Shown: positions 21,557 to 30,899, numbered from the stretch's first letter. The stretch: 64,000 bases of DNA from Pullulanibacillus pueri (GCF_014639255.1 NZ_BMFV01000020.1:1-64000), one strand, 5' to 3'. Notes: generated by a model from the sequence alone, not told the origin. Program-made: numbers and translations.

Positions 21557-21961
21557 GTGAATACCATTAGCGCAAGTATCGTTACACCCAATGGAACAGT
21601 CTATGAGGGTAACGTCCACATGATTAGTGTTCGTGCGACGGGTGGCGATATGGGTATACTTCCAAATCATATTCCTATCGTTGCTCCATTGAAAATAAGT
21701 GCAGTGAAGCTTAAAAGTGAAGGTATTGATGAGTACGTAGCTGTAAGTGGTGGCTTTGTTGAAGTGAGACGAGGAAGTGTCGTCACCATCCTTACAGAAG
21801 CTGCTGAAAGAAAAGAAGACATCGATGTCGAGCGCGCTCAACTTGCAAAAGAAAAAGCGCAGCAACGGCTTGCTGAACTTAACGAAAAAACAGCAGAATA
21901 TCAAGAAGCACAAAAAGAATTACAACGTGCTGAAAATAGACTGCATGTCGCATCGTTATAA
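21557..21961 (+). CDS. atpC: ATP synthase F1 subunit epsilon
   Basis: Regulatory subunit attached to the rotor, 134 residues. The N-terminal beta-sandwich contains [21 protein letters not shown] and [11 protein letters not shown]. The C-terminal helical hairpin (about 88-132) can insert into F1 and block ATP hydrolysis. AAGGAGG lies two bases from ATG 21551 but eight from GTG 21557, so I place the start at the GTG. A short GC-rich hairpin lies between atpD and atpC (around 21503-21520). Confidence 0.95.
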   Translation: MNTISASIVTPNGTVYEGNVHMISVRATGGDMGILPNHIPIVAPLKISAVKLKSEGIDEYVAVSGGFVEVRRGSVVTILTEAAERKEDIDVERAQLAKEKAQQRLAELNEKTAEYQEAQKELQRAENRLHVASL

Positions 21962-21974
21962 TAAAAATCAATCT

Positions 21975-22011
21975 AAGGTGTACGAAGAAAATACTTCGTG
22001 CATCTTTTTTT
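21975..22011 (+). terminator. Terminator of the atp operon
   Basis: AAGGTGTACGAAG (21975-21987) pairs with CTTCGTGCATCTT (21994-22006) over 13 positions with two G-T pairs, then a T run to 22011. Confidence 0.9.
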
Positions 22012-22124
22012 GTAACGGCAGTGTTAATGCATACGGAAGACAGTGTAAGGGCAACTTGAACTTCGTCACAATGGCATGGCGACATCTTTAATGTGTTAAG
22101 GCGTTGGATTGACTTCAAGCTAAC

Positions 22125-22215
22125 ACTCCCAAAGGCACGCTCTAAAAAGCGATCGACTCACAAAAGCACAACCCTCGCATCTAAAAAGAGGGTCCACTCA
22201 ATATCCTCACCATCC
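22125..22215. repeat. Degenerate short-unit array, array 3
   Basis: Short array: ACTCCCAAAGGCACGCTC, then TCACAAAAGCACAACC, then AAAAAGAGGGTCCACTC. Same style as the larger arrays. It opens the 709-bp gap between atpC and ywzB. Confidence 0.45.
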
Positions 22216-22341
22216 TTATGACTGGTCGCCTTACTAGAACAGGGCTACATTCCTAAAAAGCTTTTTATTTAAATTGTGGCGTAAATGTGAAAAAATCATG
22301 CAGGACATCTCCTAAAAACACAAATAATTTCACTTATTATG

Positions 22342-22500
22342 TTAAAATAATGAGTCAAACATGTTATAATATAATAAGTTTATGTTACAAAATGAATTAA
22401 AACCCCCTAAGAAAGAGCCTTTCATAAGGTGAGGGATCTCAGGGGCGACAAAAATCGACACTAAAACTGAAAAAAGGACCTATTTCCCTTTTTTTAAACC
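22342..22500 (+). promoter_or_regulatory. Promoter and structured leader upstream of ywzB-ywmB-murAA
   Basis: TTAAAA (22342-22347), 17-base spacer, TATAAT (22365-22370). The transcript would then contain CCCCT (22404-22408) pairing with AGGGG (22441-22445), enclosing CCTT/AAGG, followed by a terminator-like AAAAAGG (22471-22477) with CCTTTTT (22487-22493) and more T. It has the layout of an attenuator. I do not recognise the aptamer class; the RNA role is inference. Confidence 0.45.
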
Positions 22501-22670
22501 TTAGAAAAGGTTATGCTTAAAGAGATCCTTAAAAAGAAAAAGGGCTTTTTTTGAAATGCTTACAACAACAGAACACGTTGGGTAAGCTTGCGGGGCAATA
22601 TCCATCAACATCTACGAGTAGTAAGAAGCTTCGCTTAAGTTCTTGTAAGAAGAAAGGAGTTCAGTCTCTG

Positions 22671-22901
22671 ATGAATTTTGGTGCTCAAGCCTTGTTATAT
22701 TTAGTGATACATATTGGTGCACTGATTCTCACTTGGTGGGCAATTCAAAGCTTGAATCTTGAATTTTTACTTAAAAACCCCAAGGGAATAAGAGCAAGAG
22801 CCTTTCTGATATTACTGAGTATTGCAATCAGCTATTTGGTTGCAGACTTTTTCCTCGATTACTTTAGTCAATCTTTATATTTACCACAAATTTATAAGTA
22901 A
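22671..22901 (+). CDS. ywzB: YwzB-like DUF1146 membrane protein
   Basis: A 76-residue protein with two membrane segments (about 5-25 and 43-64) and the motif LTWWAIQSLNLEFLLK in between, characteristic of the DUF1146 family. The function is unknown. In Bacillus it sits between atpC and ywmB, as here. The frame is open from 22551, but the extra 40 residues are basic and unrelated; AAAGGAG at 22653-22659 supports ATG 22671, with rather long spacing. Confidence 0.8.
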   Translation: MNFGAQALLYLVIHIGALILTWWAIQSLNLEFLLKNPKGIRARAFLILLSIAISYLVADFFLDYFSQSLYLPQIYK

Positions 22902-23000
22902 TGTCTGAACTTGTCATATAAACACAAATTTTATCGATGAATTCTGCGTATGATGCCCTTCTCCTTGGCAACACTGATAGTAAGGAGAGGAGTATTAAAG

Positions 23001-23759
23001 ATGAGACAATCGTTTACCCATAAAATCTTGATTTTTGTATTTTTATTTACTTTTTTTATTGGTGCCTATGCGCATGCACATTCACAATCGTATACCCTCC
23101 AAATGCGTAAATTGCCAGCTATTATTGGTGCTCTGCATAAAGAGAACGTGAGCGTCAACAGTTGGTCGGTCTATGGCAGAGAAAACTCAGAAACATTTCT
23201 AGACAAATCTGAGTTTTATTCCAAAGCAGCGACTTTAAAACAACAATTTAGCGAATTCCATTGGAAAGATATAGAGGTTCAGAATGAGCAGCAATTAAAG
23301 TTTACAGGCACGTTTAATGGGGAAAAGTATCAAGAGACCGTGACCTTATTTGCCTACCCCTATAAAAATGGATTTAAAACGTATTTCATATATGAAGCAG
23401 TAGGCAAACATTGGGACGGTAAAAAGTGGGAATCGATATCATCTGATATAGACGAGCGATTACGAGCGATTTTTCAGAATAAAAATGGGAAAATCTTCGT
23501 ATGGGCATCCGGTGCGCTCGATGGTAAAATGGACGTTGGTATGACTGCGAAAGCACAGGAATTTTTAAGCGATTTGAATGCACATGAAATTGAGAAAATA
23601 GACGATAAAACGTTTGTATCCCTTTCCGCATATAATAAGCATTGGAAGGAATTGATTCAAACGAACGGCAATAAAATGAATGTTCAAGTGGGGCTGCGTA
23701 AGGCACACGAGCAAACAACAGTAACAATTGGCACACCTATCATTACTACTGAATATTAA
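23001..23759 (+). CDS. ywmB: YwmB-like secreted protein (DUF1779, TATA-box-binding-like fold)
   Basis: A 252-residue exported protein. The signal sequence at about 8-28 (KILIFVFLFTFFIGAYAHAHS) is followed by a mixed alpha/beta region with AVGKHWDGKKW. The family is known for a TBP-like fold, but its role is undetermined; it is restricted to spore-forming Bacillales. GGAGAGGAG fits ATG 23001, so the 17 codons added by the longest frame are dropped. Lies just before murAA as in Bacillus. Confidence 0.82.
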   Translation: MRQSFTHKILIFVFLFTFFIGAYAHAHSQSYTLQMRKLPAIIGALHKENVSVNSWSVYGRENSETFLDKSEFYSKAATLKQQFSEFHWKDIEVQNEQQLKFTGTFNGEKYQETVTLFAYPYKNGFKTYFIYEAVGKHWDGKKWESISSDIDERLRAIFQNKNGKIFVWASGALDGKMDVGMTAKAQEFLSDLNAHEIEKIDDKTFVSLSAYNKHWKELIQTNGNKMNVQVGLRKAHEQTTVTIGTPIITTEY

Positions 23760-23838
23760 TAAATTGAGGGTTGGGCTGATGCCTTGTTACAAGCTCCATG
23801 AAAATTGAATAACGAAATTGGACGCGGAGGGGAATACG

Positions 23839-25167
23839 TTGGAAAAAATCATTGTTCAAGGGGGCAGGCGTTTGAACGGAACCGTTAAAATCGACGGAGC
23901 AAAAAACGCAGTGCTTCCTGTTATCGCTGCATCGATTTTGGCAACTAAAGGTTTTAGTAAAATATATAATGTTCCTGCATTAGCAGATGTTTATACAATT
24001 AATGAAGTACTGAAACACTTAGGTGCAGAGGTTGATTTTACAGAGGGTTGTGTGACGGTAAATGCTGGGAAAGAATTGAGTACAGAAGCCCCTTTTGAAT
24101 ATGTTCGTAAAATGAGAGCATCTGTCCTCGTAATGGGTGCACTTTTGGCTAGAGAAGGCCGTGCGCGCATTGCTATGCCCGGAGGTTGTGCCATTGGTTC
24201 ACGTCCTATTGATCAACACTTAAAAGGCTTCGAAGCCATGGGCGCTAAAGTATACACCGGCAATGGATTTATTGAAGCTGAAGTCAATGGGAAACTGAAG
24301 GGCGCAAATATTTATTTAGATTTTCCAAGTGTGGGTGCTACCGAAAATATTCTCATGGCAGCAGTATTAGCTGAAGGAGAAACCCGTTTAGAAAATTGTG
24401 CGCAAGAACCTGAAATTGTTTGTTTGGCAGATTATCTTAATGCGATGGGTGCTAAAATTAAGGGTGCGGGTACGAGTACCATTACTGTAGTCGGCGTGAA
24501 GCAATTAAAGGGAACCATGCATACGATTATCCCTGATCGTATTGAGGCAGGGACCTATATGATTGCGGCGGCGATCACTGGAGGTAATGTCCTTATTGAA
24601 AATGCGGATGCTGATCACCTTCGGCCATTAATTGCAAAAATGACTGAAATGGGCATTCATGTTGAACAAGAGTTAGAGGGCATTCGAGTGATTGGCCCTG
24701 ATATCATTCGTCCAACCGATATTAAAACCATGCCTCATCCTGGTTTTCCAACAGATATGCAATCCCAAATGATGGCCCTACTTCTTAAGGCAAAAGGAAC
24801 AAGCGTGATTACTGAAACGGTTTTTGAAAATCGTTTTATGCACGTTGAAGAATTCAGACGCATGAATGCTGATATTAAGATTGAAGGACGTTCTGCAATA
24901 GTTAATGGACCTTCACAACTGCAAGGGGCTGAAGTCGCTGCCACTGATCTTCGTGCGGGAGCTGCATTGGTTATTGCTGGTCTTGTTTCTGAAGGCGTCA
25001 CACGTGTAACGGATTTACAACATATTGATCGTGGGTATGTAGATTTGACAGGTAAGCTAAGAGCTTTAGGTGCCAATATTAAAAGAGTGACGATTGAGGA
25101 AGAAGCTGAAGCTACTGCCTCTGTCCCTGTTACCCCAAAATTAAATATGAAACCAAAGTTTGCCTAG
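23839..25167 (+). CDS. murAA: UDP-N-acetylglucosamine 1-carboxyvinyltransferase
   Basis: First committed step of peptidoglycan synthesis: transfers enolpyruvate from PEP to UDP-GlcNAc. 442 residues with [18 protein letters not shown] near the N-terminus, the active-site Cys117 in [12 protein letters not shown] (the fosfomycin target in this family), and [16 protein letters not shown] 23839 follows GGAGGGG with seven-base spacing and gives [14 protein letters not shown], so the frame from 23818 is trimmed. Sits upstream of spoIID as in Bacillus. Confidence 0.96.
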   Translation: MEKIIVQGGRRLNGTVKIDGAKNAVLPVIAASILATKGFSKIYNVPALADVYTINEVLKHLGAEVDFTEGCVTVNAGKELSTEAPFEYVRKMRASVLVMGALLAREGRARIAMPGGCAIGSRPIDQHLKGFEAMGAKVYTGNGFIEAEVNGKLKGANIYLDFPSVGATENILMAAVLAEGETRLENCAQEPEIVCLADYLNAMGAKIKGAGTSTITVVGVKQLKGTMHTIIPDRIEAGTYMIAAAITGGNVLIENADADHLRPLIAKMTEMGIHVEQELEGIRVIGPDIIRPTDIKTMPHPGFPTDMQSQMMALLLKAKGTSVITETVFENRFMHVEEFRRMNADIKIEGRSAIVNGPSQLQGAEVAATDLRAGAALVIAGLVSEGVTRVTDLQHIDRGYVDLTGKLRALGANIKRVTIEEEAEATASVPVTPKLNMKPKFA

Positions 25168-25198
25168 AGAGCCGCTACTGACGGCTCTTTTTTTTTTT
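25168..25198 (+). terminator. Terminator of murAA
   Basis: AGAGCCG (25168-25174) pairs with CGGCTCT (25182-25188), followed by ten T. Confidence 0.9.
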
Positions 25199-25605
25199 CG
25201 AAGTATAAGAATGTATACGATGGGATTTCCGCTTCAACTTTCCTCATGCCCACAGGACTAAGGGAAGCTCCTAAGAGAATAATCCTCGCAGAAAAATCAT
25301 GTTTTAAACGATTTTTTGATATGGGTAGGGTCGGCGTTGTCACAGGACGAAACGCTTTTAGCTGATCGTCCTTAGTGGCCTCAGCTAACTTGGGAATGGT
25401 CAATTTGGTTCCCAAGTGGATCTTCGGACACGTGCTGTTCACGTAGAACTCTAGTTTAGGCAGCGCTGAGGAACGCACTCTGTATAAGTGTTCCGAATCT
25501 CGCGTCTTCCGCTCCAACCCATTTGTTTCTGAAGGTACATTTTGGTATTCAAAAATTTTTTCATTGCTTTTATAAGGACTGGGCATGGTTGCCCGGTTTT
25601 TCTTA
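25199..25605 (+). repeat. Interspersed long repeat, copy C
   Basis: Near full-length copy. In order it contains TTTCCTCATGCCCACA, GGGTAGGGTCGGCGTT, ATCGTCCTTAGTGGCCTC, GCTAACTTGGGA, CCCAAGTGGATCTTCGGACA, CTCTAGTTTAGGCA, GTGTTCCGAATCTCGCGTC and the final hairpin GGGCATGGTTGCCC with GGTTTTTCTTA. All are shared in the same order with 40514-40940. Non-coding; two minus-strand frames crossing it are not credible. From 25606 to 25890 I see only AT-rich sequence and no clear sigma-E promoter for spoIID. Confidence 0.8.
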
Positions 25606-25904
25606 CTAAAGGAGAAGTGTATCTAAAGGTGTTGATCTTCACTTTAGGCTGGCGCTCTTTGCCTGATTTTTTATTTAAATCAAATTGATTTTTAATAGTG
25701 ATCATGATGGGATAGTGTGTGATCGTGGTTGACATGACGGTCTGTGTTGATTGGTTTTTTCGAGGGTTTTTAAATTATATGCATGTTATTAATTTTTATG
25801 AAAAAACGTGCGCAGATCTTTCACCATTTGTTCACTTGTAAGGTTCTAAATGCTTGTCCAACCCCATAAACTGATACAAATACAGGCTTCATGGAGGAGT
25901 GGAC

Positions 25905-26930
25905 ATGAAACGACCTTTAATGATTGTCATAGGATTCTTTTTTCTTATCGTTCTTGTTATTCCATCACTTATTGTACTTCCGTTTTCCAGTTCATCAAAA
26001 TCAGAAGCTCAGACTGAAAAAAAGCCCCAACAGAAAGCAATGACCGTCTCCAAGGCACAGGATTTAGCGGTGCCTGTCTCTGTGTATAGAAGTGCAACCC
26101 AAAAGGTAGACAAACTGCAGTTACGTGATTATCTTATTGGTGTTGTGGCGAGTGAAATGCCAGCAGACTTTAATATAGAGGCTCTAAAGGCACAAGCCCT
26201 GACCGCCCGAACGTATATTGTTCGGCGTCTTGTGGATAAGGATGATCTCGGTGATAGTGCGGGTAATGCCGTGGTTGGAGATACTACTGCTTATCAAGTC
26301 TTTAAAAGTAATGACGAATTGAAAAAAGTTTGGGGCAAAGATTATGCATGGAAAATAAAAAAGATAGAAAAAGCGGTTGATGATACAGCCGATCAAATCA
26401 TTACATATAAAGATGAGCCCATTACGGCTTCCTTTTTCTCAACAAGTAATGGTCAAACCGAAAACGCTGAGGATTATTGGAGTAATCCCATCCCTTATTT
26501 AAAAAGTGTGAGCAGTCCGTGGGATATTGGCACCCCTAAATATAAGCAGACGATAAGTAAACCGGTCACTACTGTTCAAGAGAAGCTGGGCGTGACCTTA
26601 AATGCTGAGGATGGACCCATAGGGACGAATAAAAAGCTGACCGAGGGCAAGCAGATTGCGTCGATTGTCATAGGAGGAAAAACGTTCACCGGCCGGGATG
26701 TTCGAGAAAAACTGGGTTTGGCTTCAGCAGATTTTACGATGGAGCGAAAAGGTGACATGATTTTGATTACCACAAAAGGGAACGGGCACGGCGTTGGAAT
26801 GAGTCAGTATGGGGCCAATGGTATGGCGGAAGATGGAAAAACAGACGAACAAATTGTTAAACATTATTATAAAGGTGTAAAAATCGAGAAAGCTGAGCCG
26901 TTTCTCAATAAAATGACAGCGAAAAAGTAA
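25905..26930 (+). CDS. spoIID: Stage II sporulation protein D, septal peptidoglycan lytic transglycosylase
   Basis: With SpoIIM and SpoIIP it drives engulfment by degrading septal peptidoglycan. The 341-residue protein has an N-terminal membrane anchor (about 5-25) and the SpoIID/LytB domain. The catalytic glutamate is Glu84 in GVVASEMPADFNIEALKAQA, followed by TARTYIVRR, FFSTSNGQTENAEDYW and the end motif GNGHGVGMSQYGANGMA. GGAGGA correctly spaces ATG 25905, two codons inside the longest frame. Followed by a terminator; it precedes spoIIQ. Confidence 0.96.
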   Translation: MKRPLMIVIGFFFLIVLVIPSLIVLPFSSSSKSEAQTEKKPQQKAMTVSKAQDLAVPVSVYRSATQKVDKLQLRDYLIGVVASEMPADFNIEALKAQALTARTYIVRRLVDKDDLGDSAGNAVVGDTTAYQVFKSNDELKKVWGKDYAWKIKKIEKAVDDTADQIITYKDEPITASFFSTSNGQTENAEDYWSNPIPYLKSVSSPWDIGTPKYKQTISKPVTTVQEKLGVTLNAEDGPIGTNKKLTEGKQIASIVIGGKTFTGRDVREKLGLASADFTMERKGDMILITTKGNGHGVGMSQYGANGMAEDGKTDEQIVKHYYKGVKIEKAEPFLNKMTAKK

Positions 26931-26943
26931 ATGATGTTTCCTA

Positions 26944-26971
26944 TGGTCCACCAAGCTGTGGGCCATTTTTT
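26944..26971 (+). terminator. Terminator of spoIID
   Basis: TGGTCCA (26944-26950) pairs with TGGGCCA (26959-26965), then T run. Confidence 0.8.
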
Positions 26972-27054
26972 CATCCAAAGGCGTTAAAAGTACACTTTGA
27001 ATGCATATTTTAAAGTGGTTTGTAGAAAAATATATAAGTTTTTTTTAATTTCGT

Positions 27055-27084
27055 GTATAGATCACCGAAAATCTGATCAGAATG
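27055..27084 (+). promoter_or_regulatory. Candidate sigma-F promoter of spoIIQ
   Basis: GTATA (27055-27059), exactly 15 bases, then GATCAGAATG (27075-27084), one mismatch to the sigma-F -10 consensus GGNNANAHTR. spoIIQ is a sigma-F gene in Bacillus. The predicted transcript would begin only about ten bases before the start codon. Confidence 0.5.
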
Positions 27085-27102
27085 GTTTTTGAGGTGATAG
27101 AC

Positions 27103-28023
27103 ATGAAAGATCAAGATCAAAAGAAAAATCCGCAGGAAGAATCTCAAAATAAAAAGATGCGGAAGCTTAGAAGTAAACGTTGGTTTTATCCGGCCCTTTA
27201 TCTTTGTGTTGTTGCATTGATTGTTTCAGCCGTCCTGTGGACGCAAAGAGGCTCGGAAAATCCGAGTGCTGATAAAAATCAAAAAGACAGCCACGAAAGT
27301 GCATTGAATCAAAGTCAGGACGATGCAGTGCCAGTCAACGGTTCCAATGAAGTGTTCCAGATGCCTGCTGCAGATTCTGATGCTCTAGAGGTTGTCATGC
27401 CATTCTATGATGTCAATGGCAAAGCTGCAGACCAACAAAAAGCTCTTGTAACTTACAATAATACGACCTCCCAAAATACAGGTGTTTGCCTAGCGAGAAA
27501 GGATGGCAAAACCTTTAACGTCGAAGCATCTATGAGCGGGAAGGTTGTAAAGGCAACAAAAGACCCGGATTTAGGCTATGTCGTTGTTCTTCAACATGAC
27601 AATGGGGTTCAAACCATGTATCAAAGCCTTGCAAAGCTTGATGTTGAAAAAGGTGAACAAGTCTCTCAAGGACAAGTTCTTGGTACTGCAGGCAAAAATC
27701 TTTATAATGCTGAAGCCGGCGTCCATGTTCACTTTGAAATTCGCAAAGATGACAAACCCGTCAATCCTGAATCTTACTTCCAAAAAGGCCTAGCAAGTCT
27801 TAAGGACGTAAAAACAAATGATCAAGCCGCTCAAGTCACAAGTGGTACACCAGAACCTTCAACACCTGCTGCAGAAAACAGTAACGAAGGTAACATGGAA
27901 AACAACAAAGACAATGGTACTTCATCTGACCAAAAGTCAACCAATGATGACAAGGCCAAGGATGAACAAAATTCTTCTAACCAAAGTGACGATAGTTCTG
28001 ATACAAATGCTGAATTAGACTAA
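27103..28023 (+). CDS. spoIIQ: Stage II sporulation protein Q, forespore channel component with degenerate LytM domain
   Basis: Forespore membrane protein that pairs with SpoIIIAH across the septum to form the feeding channel and engulfment ratchet. 306 residues: a basic N-terminus, one membrane helix (about 28-46), an M23/LytM domain (about 118-222) and a long Asn/Asp/Ser-rich tail (about 240-306). In the LytM domain the second zinc motif HVH is kept (His208, His210), but the first reads N125-T-G-V-C129 where active enzymes have H-x-G-x-D, so it should not bind zinc. GAGGTG fits ATG 27103. Confidence 0.95.
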   Translation: MKDQDQKKNPQEESQNKKMRKLRSKRWFYPALYLCVVALIVSAVLWTQRGSENPSADKNQKDSHESALNQSQDDAVPVNGSNEVFQMPAADSDALEVVMPFYDVNGKAADQQKALVTYNNTTSQNTGVCLARKDGKTFNVEASMSGKVVKATKDPDLGYVVVLQHDNGVQTMYQSLAKLDVEKGEQVSQGQVLGTAGKNLYNAEAGVHVHFEIRKDDKPVNPESYFQKGLASLKDVKTNDQAAQVTSGTPEPSTPAAENSNEGNMENNKDNGTSSDQKSTNDDKAKDEQNSSNQSDDSSDTNAELD

Positions 28024-28071
28024 AGTCACAACGCCATTTTTAAAGACTGGAGCCAACGTTTATAACCGCTG

Positions 28072-28099
28072 ACCACCGAAATTATCCGGTGGTTTTTTT
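28072..28099 (+). terminator. Terminator of spoIIQ
   Basis: ACCACCG (28072-28078) pairs with CGGTGGT (28087-28093), then seven T. Confidence 0.85.
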
Positions 28100-28392
28100 C
28101 TATGGAAAGCGGAGGTGATCCTCTGCTGATCTTCATAGAGAAGCGATCCATTAAAAACTTATGCAGAGTCTGTGACTGGACTCATAAAGGCAAAACAAGT
28201 GTAGGATTTGTAGGATTTTAGGGAAGCGCCACATTGACTCCAGTCAATGGCATTGTGAAGTTAAAGAAACTTCACTTATATAGTTCTTCAACCAAATGAA
28301 GAATCCCTTCTTATTATTTAAAAAATATAAAATAATTTTAAAAGTAAATGTATTTCGGAAAGCGAAAGAATGACATCAAAAAAACATTGAAA
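28100..28392. other. Gap between two terminators, no gene seen
   Basis: No open frame with a credible start. Small inverted repeats are present (ATTGACTCCAGTCAAT near 28232 and GAAGTTAAAGAAACTTC near 28257). As it lies between two terminators it could be a short independent transcript, but no promoter is evident. Confidence 0.3.
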
Positions 28393-28424
28393 AACACCGT
28401 AGTTGCTTGGACTACGGTGCTTTT
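28393..28424. terminator. Strong hairpin, possible terminator
   Basis: CACCGTAGT (28395-28403) pairs perfectly with ACTACGGTG (28411-28419), then CTTTTA on the plus strand; AATGTTTTTC lies beyond it on the minus side. It stands between spoIIQ and the leftward DUF3231 gene and may serve the latter. Confidence 0.6.
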
Positions 28425-28592
28425 AGTCTCCTACATTCTGAGATATAAAAGGTGGGTAAAATAAGAATACCCTTTTAAAAATATTTTTAAACCTTTTAGT
28501 CAAATATTCTTAAAAGGAAGGTAGAAGGTTAGAGAATCAGGGCTTTTAAAGGAAAGGCGCAAGGTAAGTTTACTTCAAGCAGGAAAGCATAA

Positions 28593-29594
28593 TCATAATA
28601 AGAGGTTATCGCGATCGACTGCTCCTGGTGGCTGCTCCATCCATTCATTTTTGATCAGTATTTTAGCACCATCTACCCCATAAGTTGAAATTTCTGAAGT
28701 GAGTTTAACATAATTTAAGCTTAAATCCCGACGGTGACATAAAGAAAGAGATATCCCATAATCTCCAATACAGGACTCGAGAAGTAAAGCAATCTGGGCC
28801 ATAATTAGGCGATCAGAAAAGGTCAGTGTATTGGAGGTTGTAACTCCTGTATCCGATCGGACCGGCGTTTGGAGATCGCTTTCCTTTAAAAAACCAGAAA
28901 AAGTCTCAGCGTGCTTTTTAGCGATTTTCTTTCCTTTGTTGAGGAAATGTTTAACATCTTCATTTTGTGCAACCTGGCTAAAGCCTGTCATTAATGTAGC
29001 GATATTATTTTGAGTGGTAAGGTTCATAAAGAGGTTTGACACTTCGCCGCTGGTTAGTGGCCTTTGTTCGCCCCACCAACCGGCAAGAAATTGTGTTGAT
29101 TTGATTAACTTATTTTCTTTTGGATAGGGGGTCAGAGGGCAGCGTATTTCCAGGCCCCTTTTAAGAAGAATATCGGTTGTTTGATTGAAAAGATCCGCTG
29201 TCGTTTCAAGAGATTCTGTAGTATAAGTACGAATATCCTCACGGCTAGACCCACTGAGAAAGGCTCCGTATGTTGCGAGACCTGTTTTGGTCATATTTTT
29301 GATATAGAATAAAAGGAAACTGTCAGTAAAAAGTGGGGGGGCCTCGGGATTATAATCTGAATCCGAATAGCCCCTTGGAATCGCAATACCTTCATTTTCA
29401 AATGTTTGGGAAATAAACTTTAGATGTGAGGTCGATAGCTTGATGGCATGCTTCAAAACGGAAATAATGTCACGATCCTTACAATGCCCTAAAAATTGCT
29501 TAATAAAGACGAGCGCCATACTATCAGCCATATAATTAGACCACAATCCTTGAATTTCGGCTGCGGTGAGTTGAGCTTTTGCATTCTGAAACAT
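28593..29594 (-). CDS. DUF3231 family protein
   Basis: A 333-residue protein of a family common in spore-forming Bacillales, built from two similar helical halves of ferritin-like type; the function is unknown. Features are the first half (LTAAEIQGLWSNYMADSMAL, about 8-27), the repeat of this pattern in the second half (KENKLIKSTQFLAGWWGEQRPLTSGEVSNLF), and a conserved RLIMAQIALLLESCIGDYGISLS segment near the end, of which RLIMAQIALL is typical. GGAGTGG positions the start at ATG 29594, 35 codons inside the longest frame. Transcribed leftward as a single gene. Confidence 0.8.
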   Translation of the reverse strand: MFQNAKAQLTAAEIQGLWSNYMADSMALVFIKQFLGHCKDRDIISVLKHAIKLSTSHLKFISQTFENEGIAIPRGYSDSDYNPEAPPLFTDSFLLFYIKNMTKTGLATYGAFLSGSSREDIRTYTTESLETTADLFNQTTDILLKRGLEIRCPLTPYPKENKLIKSTQFLAGWWGEQRPLTSGEVSNLFMNLTTQNNIATLMTGFSQVAQNEDVKHFLNKGKKIAKKHAETFSGFLKESDLQTPVRSDTGVTTSNTLTFSDRLIMAQIALLLESCIGDYGISLSLCHRRDLSLNYVKLTSEISTYGVDGAKILIKNEWMEQPPGAVDRDNLLL

Positions 29595-29984
29595 AAATAC
29601 CACTCCAAAGAAAAGAATTTCTCGATAATCATAGGATGTAATACCAAGCGAAAAACATACATTTAGAATTGAATTTAATGTAAATAAAAGGGATAACACA
29701 AAAGAATTGAACCTTTTGCACTAGGTAAAAAGACTCTATAATATGAAGAGGAATTAACAGTTTCTCGTTTAGAAAGGATTGCTAAGTAAGTCATTTTCTA
29801 TATAATGAAAAATGACTGAACATTAGAAACAGTTGAAATGGAAGAGCGTAGTAACAGATGAAGCGCGCTTGAAGCAGAGAGAAAGAGGGGGTCTCATATT
29901 CCTCATCATGAATCTCGAACCATATTTTTACTGTTGATAATGCTAAGGGGGATACTTAGAAGAGTGATAAGTGGGTGAAAGAAA
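29595..29984. other. Divergent intergenic region between the DUF3231 gene and ywrC
   Basis: 390 bp, AT-rich. It must hold promoters for both directions; I see AT-rich hexamers (TATAATATGA near 29738, AATAACA-type words) but no convincing -35/-10 pair. A weak GGGTGAAAG site serves ywrC. Nothing else seen. Confidence 0.35.
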
Positions 29985-30434
29985 ATGCGTATTGATGATA
30001 TCGACAAACGAATTTTAGAGCTTCTGACTGAGAATGGCCGCATGTCTTATGTAGATATTGGTAAAGAGCTCAGCATGTCAAGAGTTTCTGTCCGGGAGCG
30101 TGTCAATCAACTGAGTGAAAAGGGAATTATTGAAAAATTTAGTGTTGTCATTAACTCGGAGCTGGCAGGGAAAACAGTGTCTGCCTTTTTCGAAGTGGAT
30201 TGTGAGCCGTCCTCACTCGTTACGGTCGCGGAAACGTTGGTCAATAACCCCGTGGTGGCGAGTTGTTATCAGATGACAGGACCAAGCACACTCCATATGC
30301 ACGTTTTGGTCGAGGACTTTCAAGCGCTTGAAAAATTTATTAACGAGGAAATTTATACACTTGAGGGAATAACGCGCGTAGATAGCCATATCTTGCTAAG
30401 GCGCTTTAAAAGCAGAAATGGCTTAAAACTTTAA
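29985..30434 (+). CDS. ywrC: Lrp/AsnC-family regulator, YwrC-like
   Basis: A 149-residue feast/famine regulator. The N-terminal winged HTH (about 5-55) contains IDDIDKRILELLTENGRMSY and IGKELSMSRVSVRERVNQL. The RAM ligand/oligomer domain (about 65-140) contains VSAFFEVDCEP and TRVDSHILLRRF. In Bacillus subtilis ywrC neighbours ywrA, ywrB and ywrD, and YwrC is reported to repress the chromate genes. The same four genes are in this window, separated by a peptide transporter, so I infer orthology and control of this block. Confidence 0.85.
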   Translation: MRIDDIDKRILELLTENGRMSYVDIGKELSMSRVSVRERVNQLSEKGIIEKFSVVINSELAGKTVSAFFEVDCEPSSLVTVAETLVNNPVVASCYQMTGPSTLHMHVLVEDFQALEKFINEEIYTLEGITRVDSHILLRRFKSRNGLKL

Positions 30435-30466
30435 GTGAATGGAAAATCCGATTACTCATTTGTATT

Positions 30467-30507
30467 AAAAGGTGGAGAATGGCTCAAAGCGATTCTCCAC
30501 CTTTTTG
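30467..30507 (+). terminator. Terminator of ywrC
   Basis: AAAAGGTGGAGAAT (from 30467) pairs with ATTCTCCACCTTTT (from 30492), stem of 13-14 bp, ending in T. Confidence 0.9.
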
Positions 30508-30514
30508 GGTTTTA

Positions 30515-30800
30515 GGGGATGAAGTAAGTTGCGACGTGAAGGCTCTTCTGGCGCTCTTACTTTATTTACGGCTTAACAACCATTGTGACAGAATTCTCGT
30601 CTTTCCGTTATGACTATTTGTGAGTTGTGATATCCCTTTTGTTCATCAGCAGCTCCTTATGTGTGTCCGCCACGTTTATTTGTTCGATTTGGGCATGATT
30701 CGGGCGCCATTTGAGAGTAATAGCTGTCTTTTGTGAGTGAAGCGCCTCTTATGTACGAGCTCCGTCCGATGTATATCCACTCATCCATTACGTCGCACTC
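30515..30800. repeat. Degenerate short-unit array, array 4 (inverted orientation)
   Basis: Reads as the reverse complement of the other arrays: TTGTGAGTTGTGATATCC, CTTTTGTTCATCAGC, CTTATGTGTGTCCGCC, TTTGTGAGTGAAGCGCC and CTTATGTACGAGCTCCG at about 25-35 base steps. No coding frame. It fills the gap between the ywrC terminator and the opp promoter region. Confidence 0.5.
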
Positions 30801-30883
30801 TTTATCAAGAGCAACAAAGGGTGAATTTAAAGGCGAAAAAGAGAAAAAAATCCTAGGGGGTGTAAAGTGCGATTGTTAAGACA

Positions 30884-30899
30884 ATGTAAACGCATTCTA
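30884..30899 (+). promoter_or_regulatory. Candidate CcpA site (cre) upstream of the peptide transporter
   Basis: ATGTAAACGCATTCTA matches the cre consensus WTGNAANCGNWWNCAW at all but one position. Located about 300 bp before the first permease gene. Suggests carbon catabolite control; not tested. Confidence 0.45.

Noticed and set aside
25164..25735. Minus-strand frames across repeat copy C
   Set aside because: The homologous copies at 1 kb and 40.5 kb do not keep these frames open in register, so they are not conserved proteins.
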